From assembly GCA_049840875.1 (NCBI GenBank), contig JASGJE010000006.1, forward strand, positions 434,001 through 498,000: a DNA stretch of 64,000 nucleotides, in the 5' to 3' direction. Of this stretch, positions 27,031 to 36,296 are shown in pieces (within the stretch, counting starts at the first letter, position 1; every line of letters begins with the position of its first letter). The stretch is from JAFDYH01 sp049840875 (lineage in GTDB: Bacteria > Bacteroidota > Bacteroidia > Chitinophagales > Chitinophagaceae). Under the pieces are notes generated by a model. It saw only the letters and a program-made list of their open reading frames with translations. It made no database searches and was not told where the DNA came from. A program made the translations under genes and the position numbers.

Positions 27031-28041
27031 ATGAATACTGGTACGTTAAGCGAAGCAAAAAAAAATGTTGAAAAGAAGGGATTTTTGGATGTTAACATCA
27101 ATCCCAGCCTCGACCTTTTTTCAGAAATAAAACGATTGAAAAAGGAGCGAAATGCCGTGTTGCTTGCTCATTACTACCAGGAGGCAGATATTCAGGACGT
27201 GGCTGATTATATCGGCGATAGTCTTGGGCTTGCACAACAAGCGGAGAAAACGACAGCGGATATGATTGTTTTTGCAGGTGTTCATTTCATGGCTGAAACG
27301 GCAAAAATCCTGAATCCAACAAAGAAAGTAGTGATACCGGATCTAAGGGCTGGTTGTTCGTTAAGTGACAGTTGTCCTCCGCCATTATTTAAAAAATTTA
27401 AGGAGCAACATCCTGATCATGTTGTAGTAAGTTATATTAATTGCAGCGCAGGCATCAAGGCGCTAAGTGATGTTATTTGTACAAGTAGTAACGCGAAGTT
27501 TATTGTAGAAAGTTTTCCAAAAGATCAGCCAATCATTTTTGCTCCTGATAGAAACTTGGGAGCGTATATCAATAAGATTACCGGAAGAAACATGTTGTTA
27601 TGGAATGGTGCATGTATGGTACATGAAATCTTCAGCCTGGAATTGATAGCAAAGTTGAAAATAAAACATCCAAACGCGAAGATAATCGCACATCCGGAGT
27701 GTGAAGAGCCGGTTTTAAAGATTGCTGATTATATCGGATCAACGACTGGATTGCTGAAATATACAAAGGCCGATTCTGCGAAGGAATATATTGTTGTTAC
27801 GGAAACTGGTATTCTTCACCAGATGGAAAAGGATTCACCGGAGAAGACATTTATACCCGCTCCTCCGAACAATGGCTGTGCTTGCAATGATTGTCCGCAT
27901 ATGAAATTGAATACACTGGAGAAGTTATATCTGTGTATGGAATACGAAACTCCGGAAATAACAATGGATGAAGAGTTGCGATTGGCTGCAAGAAAACCAA
28001 TTGAACGGATGCTGGAAATAAGCGCTAAAGCGGGGCTATAA
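27031..28041 (+). CDS. nadA: Quinolinate synthase
   Basis: NadA condenses iminoaspartate with dihydroxyacetone phosphate to quinolinate, the first committed NAD precursor. The 336-residue protein has three pseudo-symmetric domains and cysteines for the catalytic 4Fe-4S cluster: C109 in RAGCSLSDSC, C195 in NGACMVHE, and the C283-x-C285-x2-C288 cluster. Substrate-binding blocks include LLAHYYQ and HPECEEPV. The N-terminal 25 residues before the first domain are longer than in some relatives. nadB and nadC are not adjacent. nadD lies about 8 kb away at 36297-36869. Confidence 0.96.
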   Translation: MNTGTLSEAKKNVEKKGFLDVNINPSLDLFSEIKRLKKERNAVLLAHYYQEADIQDVADYIGDSLGLAQQAEKTTADMIVFAGVHFMAETAKILNPTKKVVIPDLRAGCSLSDSCPPPLFKKFKEQHPDHVVVSYINCSAGIKALSDVICTSSNAKFIVESFPKDQPIIFAPDRNLGAYINKITGRNMLLWNGACMVHEIFSLELIAKLKIKHPNAKIIAHPECEEPVLKIADYIGSTTGLLKYTKADSAKEYIVVTETGILHQMEKDSPEKTFIPAPPNNGCACNDCPHMKLNTLEKLYLCMEYETPEITMDEELRLAARKPIERMLEISAKAGL

Positions 28042-28046
28042 AATAA

Positions 28047-29195
28047 TCACAGTTTCAATAAACGATTTGCTGCTTCTTCAAGTGTTTCTTCCTTTTTTGA
28101 GAAGCAGAAGCGTATGACTTTATTATCGGTTCCTTCTTTATAAAATGCGGATACAGGTATTGATGCTACTTTATATTCTTTGGTAATTCTCATCGAGAAT
28201 TCTTTGTCACTTTCATCGCTTATTCGATCATATTTAAAACATTGAAAGTAGCTTCCATGACTTGGTAAAGGAGTAAACTTTGTTTGCCGTAGCATATCGG
28301 CAAAATAATCACGTTTGCGTTGCATTATGTTGCTCAGCGATAAATAAGAATCCTTATTTCGAAGGAATTTAGATAATGCGACCTGCGTAGGAGAGTGGCA
28401 TGAAAAGCAATTGAATTGATGAACCTTCCTGAATTCTTTCATTAGATCTGGTGATGAAACCGAATAGCCTAATTTCCAACCAGTACAATTATAAACCTTA
28501 CCAAATGAAAAAGATACAAATGCCCTTTCTAATAATTCAGGATACCGTAGAATACTTTGGTGTGGAATGTTATCATAAATGAGATGTTCATATACTTCAT
28601 CACTGCTGATAAATATCGGGCTGTTTTTGACGATAGATTTTAAAGCGATGATATCTTTTTCTTCTAAAACGGATCCTGTAGGGTTATTTGGTGAGTTAAA
28701 CATGATCATCCGGGTACGGGGCGATATTTTTTCTTTCACCTTATCCCAATCTATTCTATAGTCAGGAAATTCAAGATTGATTCTTATTGGAATAGCTCCG
28801 TTTACTTCTACATTTGGAATATAGCTATCATAAGCTGGTTCAAAAACTATTACTTCATCACCTGGTTGGAGAATCGTAGTGAGGGCTGTATAGATAGCAT
28901 AGGTTCCTCCTGGTGTAATTGTGACCTGTGTATCAGGATTAATTTTGGTCTTATATAGAAATTCAATTTTTTCTGCTATAGCTTCTCGCAACGGCATATA
29001 GCCTTGCATAGGTGTGTATTGGTTATATCCTTGCTGCATTGCCTCGTTAACAAGGCTTGTGAGTTCTTCGCTCATTTGGAAATCAGGAAAGCCCTGACCA
29101 AGATTTATAGCATTGTATTCAGTCGCCAATGCGCTCATTACGGTGAAAATGGTAGTGCCGACATCAGGAAGCTTACTGTTTATAGAAGGAGTCAT
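28047..29195 (-). CDS. Class I/II aminotransferase, methionine aminotransferase type
   Basis: The 382-residue PLP enzyme has the fold-type I elements. GQGFPDF stands at the N-terminus, N167-S-P-N-N-P-T-G contacts the cofactor and substrate, and K233 in SFGKVYNCTGWK is the Schiff-base lysine. The closest recognisable group is the YbdL/methionine aminotransferase type, which uses methionine and aromatic or kynurenine-like amino acids. It lies 105 nt downstream of the ATP-grasp-SET fusion on the same strand. It may therefore supply a keto or amino acid to that cluster, but the gap is wide enough for a separate promoter. It is convergent with nadA with only 5 nt between stops. Confidence 0.9.
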   Translation of the reverse strand: MTPSINSKLPDVGTTIFTVMSALATEYNAINLGQGFPDFQMSEELTSLVNEAMQQGYNQYTPMQGYMPLREAIAEKIEFLYKTKINPDTQVTITPGGTYAIYTALTTILQPGDEVIVFEPAYDSYIPNVEVNGAIPIRINLEFPDYRIDWDKVKEKISPRTRMIMFNSPNNPTGSVLEEKDIIALKSIVKNSPIFISSDEVYEHLIYDNIPHQSILRYPELLERAFVSFSFGKVYNCTGWKLGYSVSSPDLMKEFRKVHQFNCFSCHSPTQVALSKFLRNKDSYLSLSNIMQRKRDYFADMLRQTKFTPLPSHGSYFQCFKYDRISDESDKEFSMRITKEYKVASIPVSAFYKEGTDNKVIRFCFSKKEETLEEAANRLLKL

Positions 29196-29300
29196 TAGTG
29201 TACTAAAATATAAGCCACAAATTACAGAGAATAATGAGATGGTTTTAACCCCGATTATCTATGTAAGTTGTGGCCAATGAAAATAAAACCGAACAAATTT

Positions 29301-30755
29301 TTATTTTCTGCTTTTGATTCTGACAGCTTTTGGTTTAGCTCTTTTTTCTCTGTCTGTAATAGAGTTATTTGGAAGACCCATTATTAATCCACGACATTGT
29401 TCGCTTCCGCAACTACAATGAAATGGTTCCATACTTTTATCAAGAAATGTTGCATAGTCCAATGTAAGTTCTTCTCCTTTTTCTATTACACGTAATGCGT
29501 AAAGATTGAGACCATCATAAATCGTGTTTGCTTCACAGCTATGATTTTGAGGTGCCCAACCGGTAGGATCTTCATCCCACAGTAAAAAGACTTCATTGCT
29601 TACGGGATATGCATAGCGGCGAAAGAGTTCTTTTTCATCCTCTCCCCAGTGTTTGTCAACGAAACGTTTGGTAACAAGACGTTGTGATTTTTCCTCTCCC
29701 CTGAATATAACTTCTCCTTTTAGAATATTTCTATTGGCGTAAATGCCAAATCCTGCAATTGAATTGCCTTTCATAATATAGGCTTTCTTGCTACGCTCAT
29801 GGCGGGCAATACCTTCTGCGATAATGTGCCGGAGAAATCCCGCCTGGCCGATGCCATCATACTTTAATACAAAATCAGCGGACCCTTCATAACCGTCAGT
29901 ATAGAATACCGAGCAGGTAAAGTTTATTTCCAGGAAAAAGATTTCATTTTTATCATTTACACGAAAATCTAATCTTGCATAACCAAGCCCGTTGAATCCT
30001 TTGAATATTTTTTCTGCTGCAAGACGAAGATCAATGTCTAATAGAGGATCTGCGCATGGTACATTGCAATCAGGGTGGAGTTCGGATGTTTTTAACGCGT
30101 AGGTTTTGAATTCCCTACTTTCCGGAAAGAGATATTCAACCGGTTTAAAAACAGTGCAACTTTTTTCTGTTGTGTTTGCTGCGACTAATACCGTAAACTC
30201 CCGGCCGGCAATATATTCTTCAACCAGCAATGGACCATATTCATCAATAATACTTTCTGCTTTTTTTATTAATTCCTCTTTTGTATTCACCAGTGAATGC
30301 TGGTCAATTCCGAGACTGTCGCCAGCCTTTGCTGGTTTTACAAACAAAGGGAATTTGAGAAACTTCAATGCCGGTGCTATGTCGGTCATTTTTTCTATGA
30401 CAGCGTAGGATGGAAACTTCACTCCTTCACAATGAGCAACGTATTTCATCAGCTCTTTGGAAGGATCGTATAGTTTGCTGGTAGGCCCGGTAAACGGGAG
30501 GTTGAGCATTTCCAATGTATGAATGACGTCGATTGATGGAACTTCCCATTCAAGATAGCCTTCGCAAAGATTTACAAAGACATCATAGTTTTTCTTGCTC
30601 AATTCTTTTAATTGCTTATAAGTGGTGAGCTTATTAAGAAAAACAGTATCGACTTCGTCACCGGGAATAAGAGGCGCAAGATTGCGGGCAGGATCATAAT
30701 ATTGATAATCTACTGCCGATGTGGAGTAGTCGGGTAAAAGTACACAGACTTTCAT
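29301..30755 (-). CDS. ATP-grasp ligase fused to SET domain
   Basis: Residues 1-315 form a D-alanine-D-alanine-ligase-like ATP-grasp enzyme, with VNLCEGY (61-67), a nucleotide-binding FVKPAKAGDSLGI (138-150), LVEEYIAGREFTV (177-189) and the metal site GYARLDFRV with FLEINFTCS (258-282). Residues 325-457 form a SET domain: GFGIYA (335-340), the SAM and active-site motif NHSCEAN (404-410), GEELTLDY (427-434) and a post-SET zinc motif C-S-C-G-S-E-Q-C. The C-terminus is a basic tail (KRAKPKAVRIKSRK). Ddl-like enzymes join amino acids or peptides by acyl phosphates, and SET domains methylate lysines. The fusion suggests ligation and methylation of one substrate, but the substrate is unknown. Confidence 0.85.
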   Translation of the reverse strand: MKVCVLLPDYSTSAVDYQYYDPARNLAPLIPGDEVDTVFLNKLTTYKQLKELSKKNYDVFVNLCEGYLEWEVPSIDVIHTLEMLNLPFTGPTSKLYDPSKELMKYVAHCEGVKFPSYAVIEKMTDIAPALKFLKFPLFVKPAKAGDSLGIDQHSLVNTKEELIKKAESIIDEYGPLLVEEYIAGREFTVLVAANTTEKSCTVFKPVEYLFPESREFKTYALKTSELHPDCNVPCADPLLDIDLRLAAEKIFKGFNGLGYARLDFRVNDKNEIFFLEINFTCSVFYTDGYEGSADFVLKYDGIGQAGFLRHIIAEGIARHERSKKAYIMKGNSIAGFGIYANRNILKGEVIFRGEEKSQRLVTKRFVDKHWGEDEKELFRRYAYPVSNEVFLLWDEDPTGWAPQNHSCEANTIYDGLNLYALRVIEKGEELTLDYATFLDKSMEPFHCSCGSEQCRGLIMGLPNNSITDREKRAKPKAVRIKSRK

Positions 30756-30816
30756 GCGTTGTTTTTTTATATAGGCTGCTTACTTGTATTAAAGGAAATA
30801 ATACACGGATGCAGTT

Positions 30817-31926
30817 TTAAACTTTCTGATGATGAGTGCGCCGCGAAACAGCTTCTTCTATTACTTCTGACACCAGTTGAGTAAATGATTTACCAGACAC
30901 ACGAAGAATAGCGCCGATAGAAGTGTAATCTTCATCTTCGCTTAATCCGCATTGAGCATTTACTTCAAGCACGTACAAATTACCCGATGCTGTATCCATT
31001 CTTATATCCAATCTACCATAACCCTGTCCACCAACCGCGCAATATGCATCAAGTGTTAATTGTTTCAGTTTAGCAATAAGGGTAGAATCAGGTAAAAAGT
31101 ATTCATAGAAATTGCCATTTTCCGGCATCGGCGCTTCATCTTCATAAATTTCCCAAAGTCTGTCGAAGGAGAGTATCTTTTCTTCTTCAGGAAGCGATTT
31201 ATGAAAGATACGTTCTACCGGTTCATAAATAATGCAGTCTTCAGGCTTATCTGATGAACCAATAATAAAAGTAGTAAACTCGGGGCCTTTTATAAACTTT
31301 TCAGCAAACAAACCGTCAGCTAAAAGATTCCAGCCATGATAACCGTTTTTTAATTCTTTCACCCGGCTCATCATGTCCTTTGAATTGCTGACAACGTTTT
31401 TAACTGATAGGCCCATGCTGCCGCCAGAAACAGCAGGCTTGATAATAACAGGAGTGCCCAATTTTTTACAAAGAGCAGAATAAGACTTTTCGGTACCATT
31501 TACCAAACCCCAGTTTGCTGTCGCAACACCAGCTTCATCAAAAGCGGCCTTCATTGGAATTTTGGAAGTAGTGATGTTGTAGAAATGTGCATCAGAACCG
31601 GTATAAATGAGATTATACTTATCAAGTTCATGAATTACGGATACACCAGGAGTACCATTTACCTCATCGCCATCGCAAAGATTTATAACAAGGGGTAAAG
31701 TGCCATTTGAAGAAGATGCTATAGAAAATACTATTTCTTTATAGTTATTCATTGTAACCGGCTGCCATTTCCAATCTGCCCTGAGCTCGTTAAATACCTT
31801 ACTATATTCGGCAAGGCTCTGTGAGAAGTCGTAATAATACCTAAGATTCGGATCTTCCGTTTCCAGGTAGGGAAACAGCACCCAAAATTTATAACGACTA
31901 ATCAGGTTATTGATGGCTGAATTCAT
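30817..31926 (-). CDS. Ddl-like ATP-grasp ligase
   Basis: The 369-residue enzyme has the full set of D-alanine-D-alanine-ligase-like ATP-grasp motifs: INLCDGDEVNGTPG (81-94), VIIKPAVSGGSMGLS (160-174), the EKFIKGPEFTT hinge (209-219), and metal ligands in GYGRLDIRM and LYVLEVNAQCGLS (303-329). The usual Ddl sequence E-I-N-T-M-P-G-F is replaced by E-V-N-A-Q-C-G-L, so it is unlikely to be the cell-wall ligase. It lies 61 nt upstream of the ATP-grasp-SET fusion and 13 nt downstream of the SET gene. All three are probably one transcript. Confidence 0.85.
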   Translation of the reverse strand: MNSAINNLISRYKFWVLFPYLETEDPNLRYYYDFSQSLAEYSKVFNELRADWKWQPVTMNNYKEIVFSIASSSNGTLPLVINLCDGDEVNGTPGVSVIHELDKYNLIYTGSDAHFYNITTSKIPMKAAFDEAGVATANWGLVNGTEKSYSALCKKLGTPVIIKPAVSGGSMGLSVKNVVSNSKDMMSRVKELKNGYHGWNLLADGLFAEKFIKGPEFTTFIIGSSDKPEDCIIYEPVERIFHKSLPEEEKILSFDRLWEIYEDEAPMPENGNFYEYFLPDSTLIAKLKQLTLDAYCAVGGQGYGRLDIRMDTASGNLYVLEVNAQCGLSEDEDYTSIGAILRVSGKSFTQLVSEVIEEAVSRRTHHQKV

Positions 31927-31939
31927 GCAGGCTTGTTTC

Positions 31940-32438
31940 TTAACCGCGGGTTTTTAATTTATGCTGAATATAATCAGTAAGTGTATAGGTTTTTAATACT
32001 TCGTCTGAAAGATATTTTGCCCCTTGTATCGTACCAAGACACTCCTTAGTACCGCAGCAACATTCGAATGGTTGAGCCATATCCCATTCGGAGGAAGGAT
32101 AGAAGAACGTCATCTCTTCACCAACCTGAACAGGGCGCAAACAAACCACTTCCAATTTAGCAGTGTCAAAAAAAATGTTTGGTGCACAGCTGTGATTTGT
32201 ATAGCGTAGATATTCGGGAAGGATAGAGATATGTTCTTTATCATCTAGTCTGAATAGTGAGATAAGTTGCAGAACTCAGGATCGCTTCAGGATAGAATTT
32301 AGAAAGAACGTCTCCGGGCTGAAAAGGCTGCTTTGCAAATAATGATTTGGCGCCACTATCGGTCGCCTGTCTCACTTCTGCAATGTCTTCGGAAAATACA
32401 ATGTCATACGACAACTGGGGAATTGTAGAGGATTTCAT
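31940..32438 (-). pseudogene. Stand-alone SET-domain protein gene with +1 frameshift
   Basis: Two adjacent minus-strand frames together encode one small SET protein. The first runs from the ATG at 32438 to a TGA at 32243-32241. It gives the N-terminal part with the SET opening SGAKSLFAKQPFQPGDVLSKF. The second is open from 32275 down to 31940 and gives EHISILPEYLRYTNHSCAPN, GEEMTFFY and the post-SET zinc motif C-C-C-G-T-K-E-C. Removing the single base at about 32249 joins them as YLTIQLDDKEHIS and yields a 165-residue protein with correct SET order. This is therefore a one-base insertion, by mutation, sequencing error or, less likely, programmed frameshifting. Confidence 0.75.
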
Positions 32439-32797
32439 ATTTGAATTTAATAGGTTGACGAGTTGTGTAAAATCACCATCAATGAACGATTATGCAGTTT
32501 TTAGTAAGTGGGGAAGCATTCGTTATTAATAAAGCCGTTCGTATATAAAAGCTATAGCTATACAAACCTATTTATTATTTTATTATTAAACAACAATAAA
32601 GTGAAATAATAATTGTTGATACAACGATTTCCACACAGTATTCACGTTTATTGATAAACAATCGACGATTGGATTGATGTAATGGGTTTGCTATAAACCT
32701 TAATTAGAGTTATAGAAGAAATGATATTGGATAAAACGATTGATTATTGTAGATGGGTAGATAATAGTTGAAAGCCTTTCCATGCCAATGACAGGAA
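32439..32797 (-). other. Intergenic region upstream of SET/ATP-grasp genes
   Basis: This AT-rich stretch of 359 nt holds no convincing gene. The short minus-strand ATG frames are at most about 10 codons, so no precursor peptide is evident. It probably holds the promoter of the SET/ATP-grasp operon, but I cannot place the boxes with confidence. Confidence 0.4.
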
Positions 32798-33520
32798 TTA
32801 TGCTTTTATCTCGATATTACCCATATTAATCAGGGATTCACCACTAATGCGAAGATATATCTGTGCTACAGTAACAACATCTTTCTGGCAATAAGTAACG
32901 ATACGCTCGATATTCTTTTCTCTCCAATATACTTCCCATACCATACTGCCATCGATGTCATCTTTTGGTGTTGGTATGTTTAGAGTATGGGCAAGCAGAT
33001 TCAATGAGGTGTAATTCTTAAAGTCACCAAACTTCCAGAGTTCCATCGTATCAAGATGATTTACCTCCCAGGGTTTGCGGCCTGCAATATTCAAAAGATT
33101 GGGTATGGGCAGCGCATTGATGATTAAACGACGGCAGAGATAAGGAAAGTCAAATTCTTTACCATTATGGGCGCAAAGGTATTTTGCATTGTCTGTTGTC
33201 CATTTGTTGATCATTTCGCTAAACTGATAGAGAATGATCTTTTCATTGTCACCAGCAAAACTTTTAATGGATAGTCTTTTTTCGCCAGTGGCTATAGATA
33301 TAATGCCACAGCTGATACAAATTATTTTTCCGAATTCAGCATAGATGCCTGCACGGTTATAGATGGATTCGGGGGTTTCATCTTCTTTATTTCGTATAAG
33401 ATGTGCGGCTTTATGATCCCACAGTGTTTTCCAATCTTCGGGAAGGAGGTTATATTCGGGATGCAGGGGAACGGTTTCTATGTCTAAGAACAATATGTTA
33501 TTTAAAGGAACTAAAGGCAT
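32798..33520 (-). CDS. DEDD-type 3'-5' exonuclease (PolB-exonuclease-like)
   Basis: The 240-residue protein has an RNase H-like exonuclease fold. Exo I is LFLDIETVPL (D13, E15), Exo II lies in CAHNGKEFDFPYLCRRL, and Exo III is YCQKDVVTVAQIY. It corresponds to the stand-alone PolB-proofreading-like exonucleases of Bacteroidota. A nucleic-acid role is certain in outline only. It is on the same strand as the SET/ATP-grasp genes but separated from them by about 360 nt, so a functional link is not implied. Confidence 0.88.
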   Translation of the reverse strand: MPLVPLNNILFLDIETVPLHPEYNLLPEDWKTLWDHKAAHLIRNKEDETPESIYNRAGIYAEFGKIICISCGIISIATGEKRLSIKSFAGDNEKIILYQFSEMINKWTTDNAKYLCAHNGKEFDFPYLCRRLIINALPIPNLLNIAGRKPWEVNHLDTMELWKFGDFKNYTSLNLLAHTLNIPTPKDDIDGSMVWEVYWREKNIERIVTYCQKDVVTVAQIYLRISGESLINMGNIEIKA

Positions 33521-33667
33521 GTTATCGTTTTATAGTTTATCGGGTAATCAAGCGGTACGAAATGAGTCTTTGACAGTTGTAGTTGTGATTAAAGCTTTAA
33601 ACCTGTAATATCTGAAATGCGGCTAAGTATCGTTCTATGTTTTTTAAACATGTTAAACAGGGAGGTT

Positions 33668-34975
33668 TCATTTTGTGATGTTCATATAATCAACAACAAG
33701 ATTGCAAAAGGCTTTGATTCCGGTTTTCATTCCACTTTCATCAATATAAAAATCAGGAGTATGATGCGCGGCGGTCGTTTTGGGATCTGTGCCTATTGGC
33801 ATCCCTCCAATGAAGAAGAACAATGAGGGTACTTTGTCTGCAAAAAAAGAGAAATCTTCGGAGCCTGTTGCTGCATCTGTTTCAAGAACGTTTTGTTCGC
33901 CTGCGGCCGTAATTAATGACGGTATCATTTTTTTAGTTAAGGCGGGGTCATTGTAAGTTACGAGCGTTTTATTTTCTATACTTACCTCGGCGGTAGCTCC
34001 GGCGCTTTCGGCAATTTTTGTTGCAGTGAGCCTGATTTTGTCCTGTATATCTTTCTGCATTCCTTTATCAAGAGTTCTGATCGTTCCTTTCATATCAATT
34101 GATTCCGGAATAATGTTGGGGCGAACACCTCCATTGATTATACATACTGAGATTACAGCAGCATTTTTTGTCAATTCGGTCTGCCGGCTGACTATTGTTT
34201 GAAGACCATTGATAATTTCAGCGGCAACAACAATAGGATCAACACCAAGCCAGGGTTGTGATCCATGAGATTGTTTCCCTTTAACTTTTATGTCGAACCA
34301 ATCAGATGCAGCCATTGCCCCACCTGATCTGTACTTTATAATGCCAACCGAGGTTTGTGCATTTATGTGCAAGCCGAACATGACATCTACTTTTGGGTTG
34401 TCAAGTGCGCCATCTTTTATCATAAGCGGAGCGCCACCTTCTTCTCCTTCGGGAGGCCCTTCTTCTGCTGGCTGAAAGATAAATTTAATAGTTCCCCTGA
34501 GATCGTTCTTCATTGTTGACAAGACCTGGGCAACACTCATTAATATTGCCATATGTGTATCATGACCGCAGGCGTGCATTATGCCTACCTCCTGCCCATT
34601 GTATGTTCCTTTTTCTTTCGATGCAAATGGTATATTGACTCGTTCGGTGACAGGAAGTGCATCCATATCTGCTCGTAGTCCAATACATGGGCCCGGCTTC
34701 GCTCCGTGTAAAACAGCAACGACACCTGTCTTGGCGATGCCTTCTTTTACATCAAGTCCCAACGAACGGAGATAGTCCGCGATAATCTTTGATGTTCTGT
34801 TTTCGCGATTGCTCAATTCAGGATGTTGATGGAAATCTCTTCGCCATGCTATGCACTGGGACTCTATTTTGTCTGTGGCTGTATTTATTTTTTGACGAAG
34901 AAGAGGAAGATCTTTTTGCGCATTGGAAACATGTGTTATAGCGGCATAAGAAACCAAAAACAAAAAGCGTCTCAT
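33668..34975 (-). CDS. Secreted M20D family amidohydrolase
   Basis: The 435-residue enzyme starts with a signal peptide (1-19, ending VSNAQ). It belongs to the M20D group (IAA-amino acid hydrolase, hippuricase and carboxypeptidase types). Metal-binding blocks are HQHPELSN, GLRADMDALPV, HACGHDTHMAIL and FQPAEEGPPEGEEGG, with TGSEDFSFFADKVPSLFFFIGG near the C-terminus. It cleaves amide bonds of N-acylated or conjugated amino acids in the periplasm. It sits upstream of the exonuclease gene on the same strand and diverges from the chromate transporter. Confidence 0.92.
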   Translation of the reverse strand: MRRFLFLVSYAAITHVSNAQKDLPLLRQKINTATDKIESQCIAWRRDFHQHPELSNRENRTSKIIADYLRSLGLDVKEGIAKTGVVAVLHGAKPGPCIGLRADMDALPVTERVNIPFASKEKGTYNGQEVGIMHACGHDTHMAILMSVAQVLSTMKNDLRGTIKFIFQPAEEGPPEGEEGGAPLMIKDGALDNPKVDVMFGLHINAQTSVGIIKYRSGGAMAASDWFDIKVKGKQSHGSQPWLGVDPIVVAAEIINGLQTIVSRQTELTKNAAVISVCIINGGVRPNIIPESIDMKGTIRTLDKGMQKDIQDKIRLTATKIAESAGATAEVSIENKTLVTYNDPALTKKMIPSLITAAGEQNVLETDAATGSEDFSFFADKVPSLFFFIGGMPIGTDPKTTAAHHTPDFYIDESGMKTGIKAFCNLVVDYMNITK

Positions 34976-35051
34976 TTGAATAATTTTTATGAATTTACAT
35001 TATCTCTTCATTTAAATGATAACTATAGAGATGATTGTTTAATTGATTAGT

Positions 35052-36296
35052 ATGCCTCTTCGTCATATCGCATTTTTAAAATCTGTTTTGTTTTATAGTA
35101 TTACTGCGTTCGGTGGGCCGCAGGCGCATGTGGCTATGATGATGAAGACTTTTGTGAAGCAAGGTAATTATATAACGGAGGAAGAGTTGATAGAATATAA
35201 CGCGTTTTGCAATCTATTGCCTGGCGCGTCTTCAACCCAGACGGTTACTTTAATTGGATATAAAATCGGAGGCGTTCCGTTAGCGATACTGACGTTGCTT
35301 ATCTGGATAACGCCGGCTTGTCTTTTAATGGGAAGCTTTTCTTTTTTCTTACATTATATAGACAAGGCCGCCTTGCATAATGACATGTTCAAATTTATTC
35401 CTGCAATGGCCGTTGGGTTTCTGTTGTATGCTTGTGTAATGGCGTTTCATATTTCTATAAAAAATGTCATTACCTGGTGCATAATGATATGTTGCACCAT
35501 TGCGACGTATCTTTTATTCAAACAACCATGGATATTTCCTGTATTGATTGTTTTGGGAGGGGTAACTACTAACCTTAGCAGAAAGAGAATTCCGCAGATA
35601 GAGCAAAAACCGGAGAAGATTAAATGGTGGAACTTTTGGCTTTTTGGGATAATATTTATTATCGCTGGCTTTTTCAGTGAAACTGCAAGAAAGAATGATT
35701 GGCATGACAGGAAGCCTCTTAATCTTTTTGAAAACACGTATAGAATGGGGAGCCTTGTATTTGGAGGAGGGCAGGTACTGATGCCAATGATGTATGAACA
35801 GTTTTGTATACGGCCGATTGCAGTGAGAGAAAGAAAGGTCGACGATAACAGAATTGTAATTGACAAAGATGATATGTATACCGGTATGGGCATCGTAAGA
35901 GCTATGCCTGGTCCGGTGTTTTCTATTGCGGCATTTGCTGGAGGAATGGCATTGAAAGACGGAGGAGACAAGATGCAAATGTTTGGATGCTTTATAGGAG
36001 CAATCGCTATTTTTTTGCCAAGCGCATTGTTGGTCTTATTTTTCTTCCCTATCTGGCACAACATGAAGAAGTATGCGGCGGTGTATAGATCATTGGAAGG
36101 TATTAATGCCGTGGTCGTCGGAATATTGATTGCATCTACTTTCTATATCATGAGGGATGTTTCTATTATTGAGGCAAAAACTATAAGTGTTATAAATGTT
36201 CTTGTGATTGTAAGCACCTTTTTGTTGTTACAGTTTACCAGGTTGGCGCCTCCTTTAATAGTTGTTTGCTGCCTGTTGTTGGGATATCTTTTTTAG
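35052..36296 (+). CDS. chrA: Chromate efflux transporter
   Basis: The 414-residue membrane protein has the two-domain CHR architecture. The first half carries FYSITAFGGPQAHVAMM and FCNLLPGASSTQTVTLIG, and the second repeats it with MGSLVFGGGQVLMPMM and MGIVRAMPGPVFSIAAFAGG. It exports chromate with a proton or other driving ion in studied members. In environmental bacteria the physiological anion may differ. About 11-12 hydrophobic helices are seen. The ATG at 35052 is preferred to the TTG at 35043. It is convergent with nadD and the stops abut at 36296/36297. Confidence 0.92.
   Translation: MPLRHIAFLKSVLFYSITAFGGPQAHVAMMMKTFVKQGNYITEEELIEYNAFCNLLPGASSTQTVTLIGYKIGGVPLAILTLLIWITPACLLMGSFSFFLHYIDKAALHNDMFKFIPAMAVGFLLYACVMAFHISIKNVITWCIMICCTIATYLLFKQPWIFPVLIVLGGVTTNLSRKRIPQIEQKPEKIKWWNFWLFGIIFIIAGFFSETARKNDWHDRKPLNLFENTYRMGSLVFGGGQVLMPMMYEQFCIRPIAVRERKVDDNRIVIDKDDMYTGMGIVRAMPGPVFSIAAFAGGMALKDGGDKMQMFGCFIGAIAIFLPSALLVLFFFPIWHNMKKYAAVYRSLEGINAVVVGILIASTFYIMRDVSIIEAKTISVINVLVIVSTFLLLQFTRLAPPLIVVCCLLLGYLF

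Noticed and set aside
32439..32797. Possible precursor peptide for the ATP-grasp/SET genes
   Set aside because: The minus-strand ATG frames are at most about 10 codons, without conserved features or a plausible ribosome site.
35447..36064. 205-codon minus-strand frame inside the chromate transporter gene
   Set aside because: It is antisense to a clear membrane protein, with low-complexity composition and no motif. It is a shadow frame.
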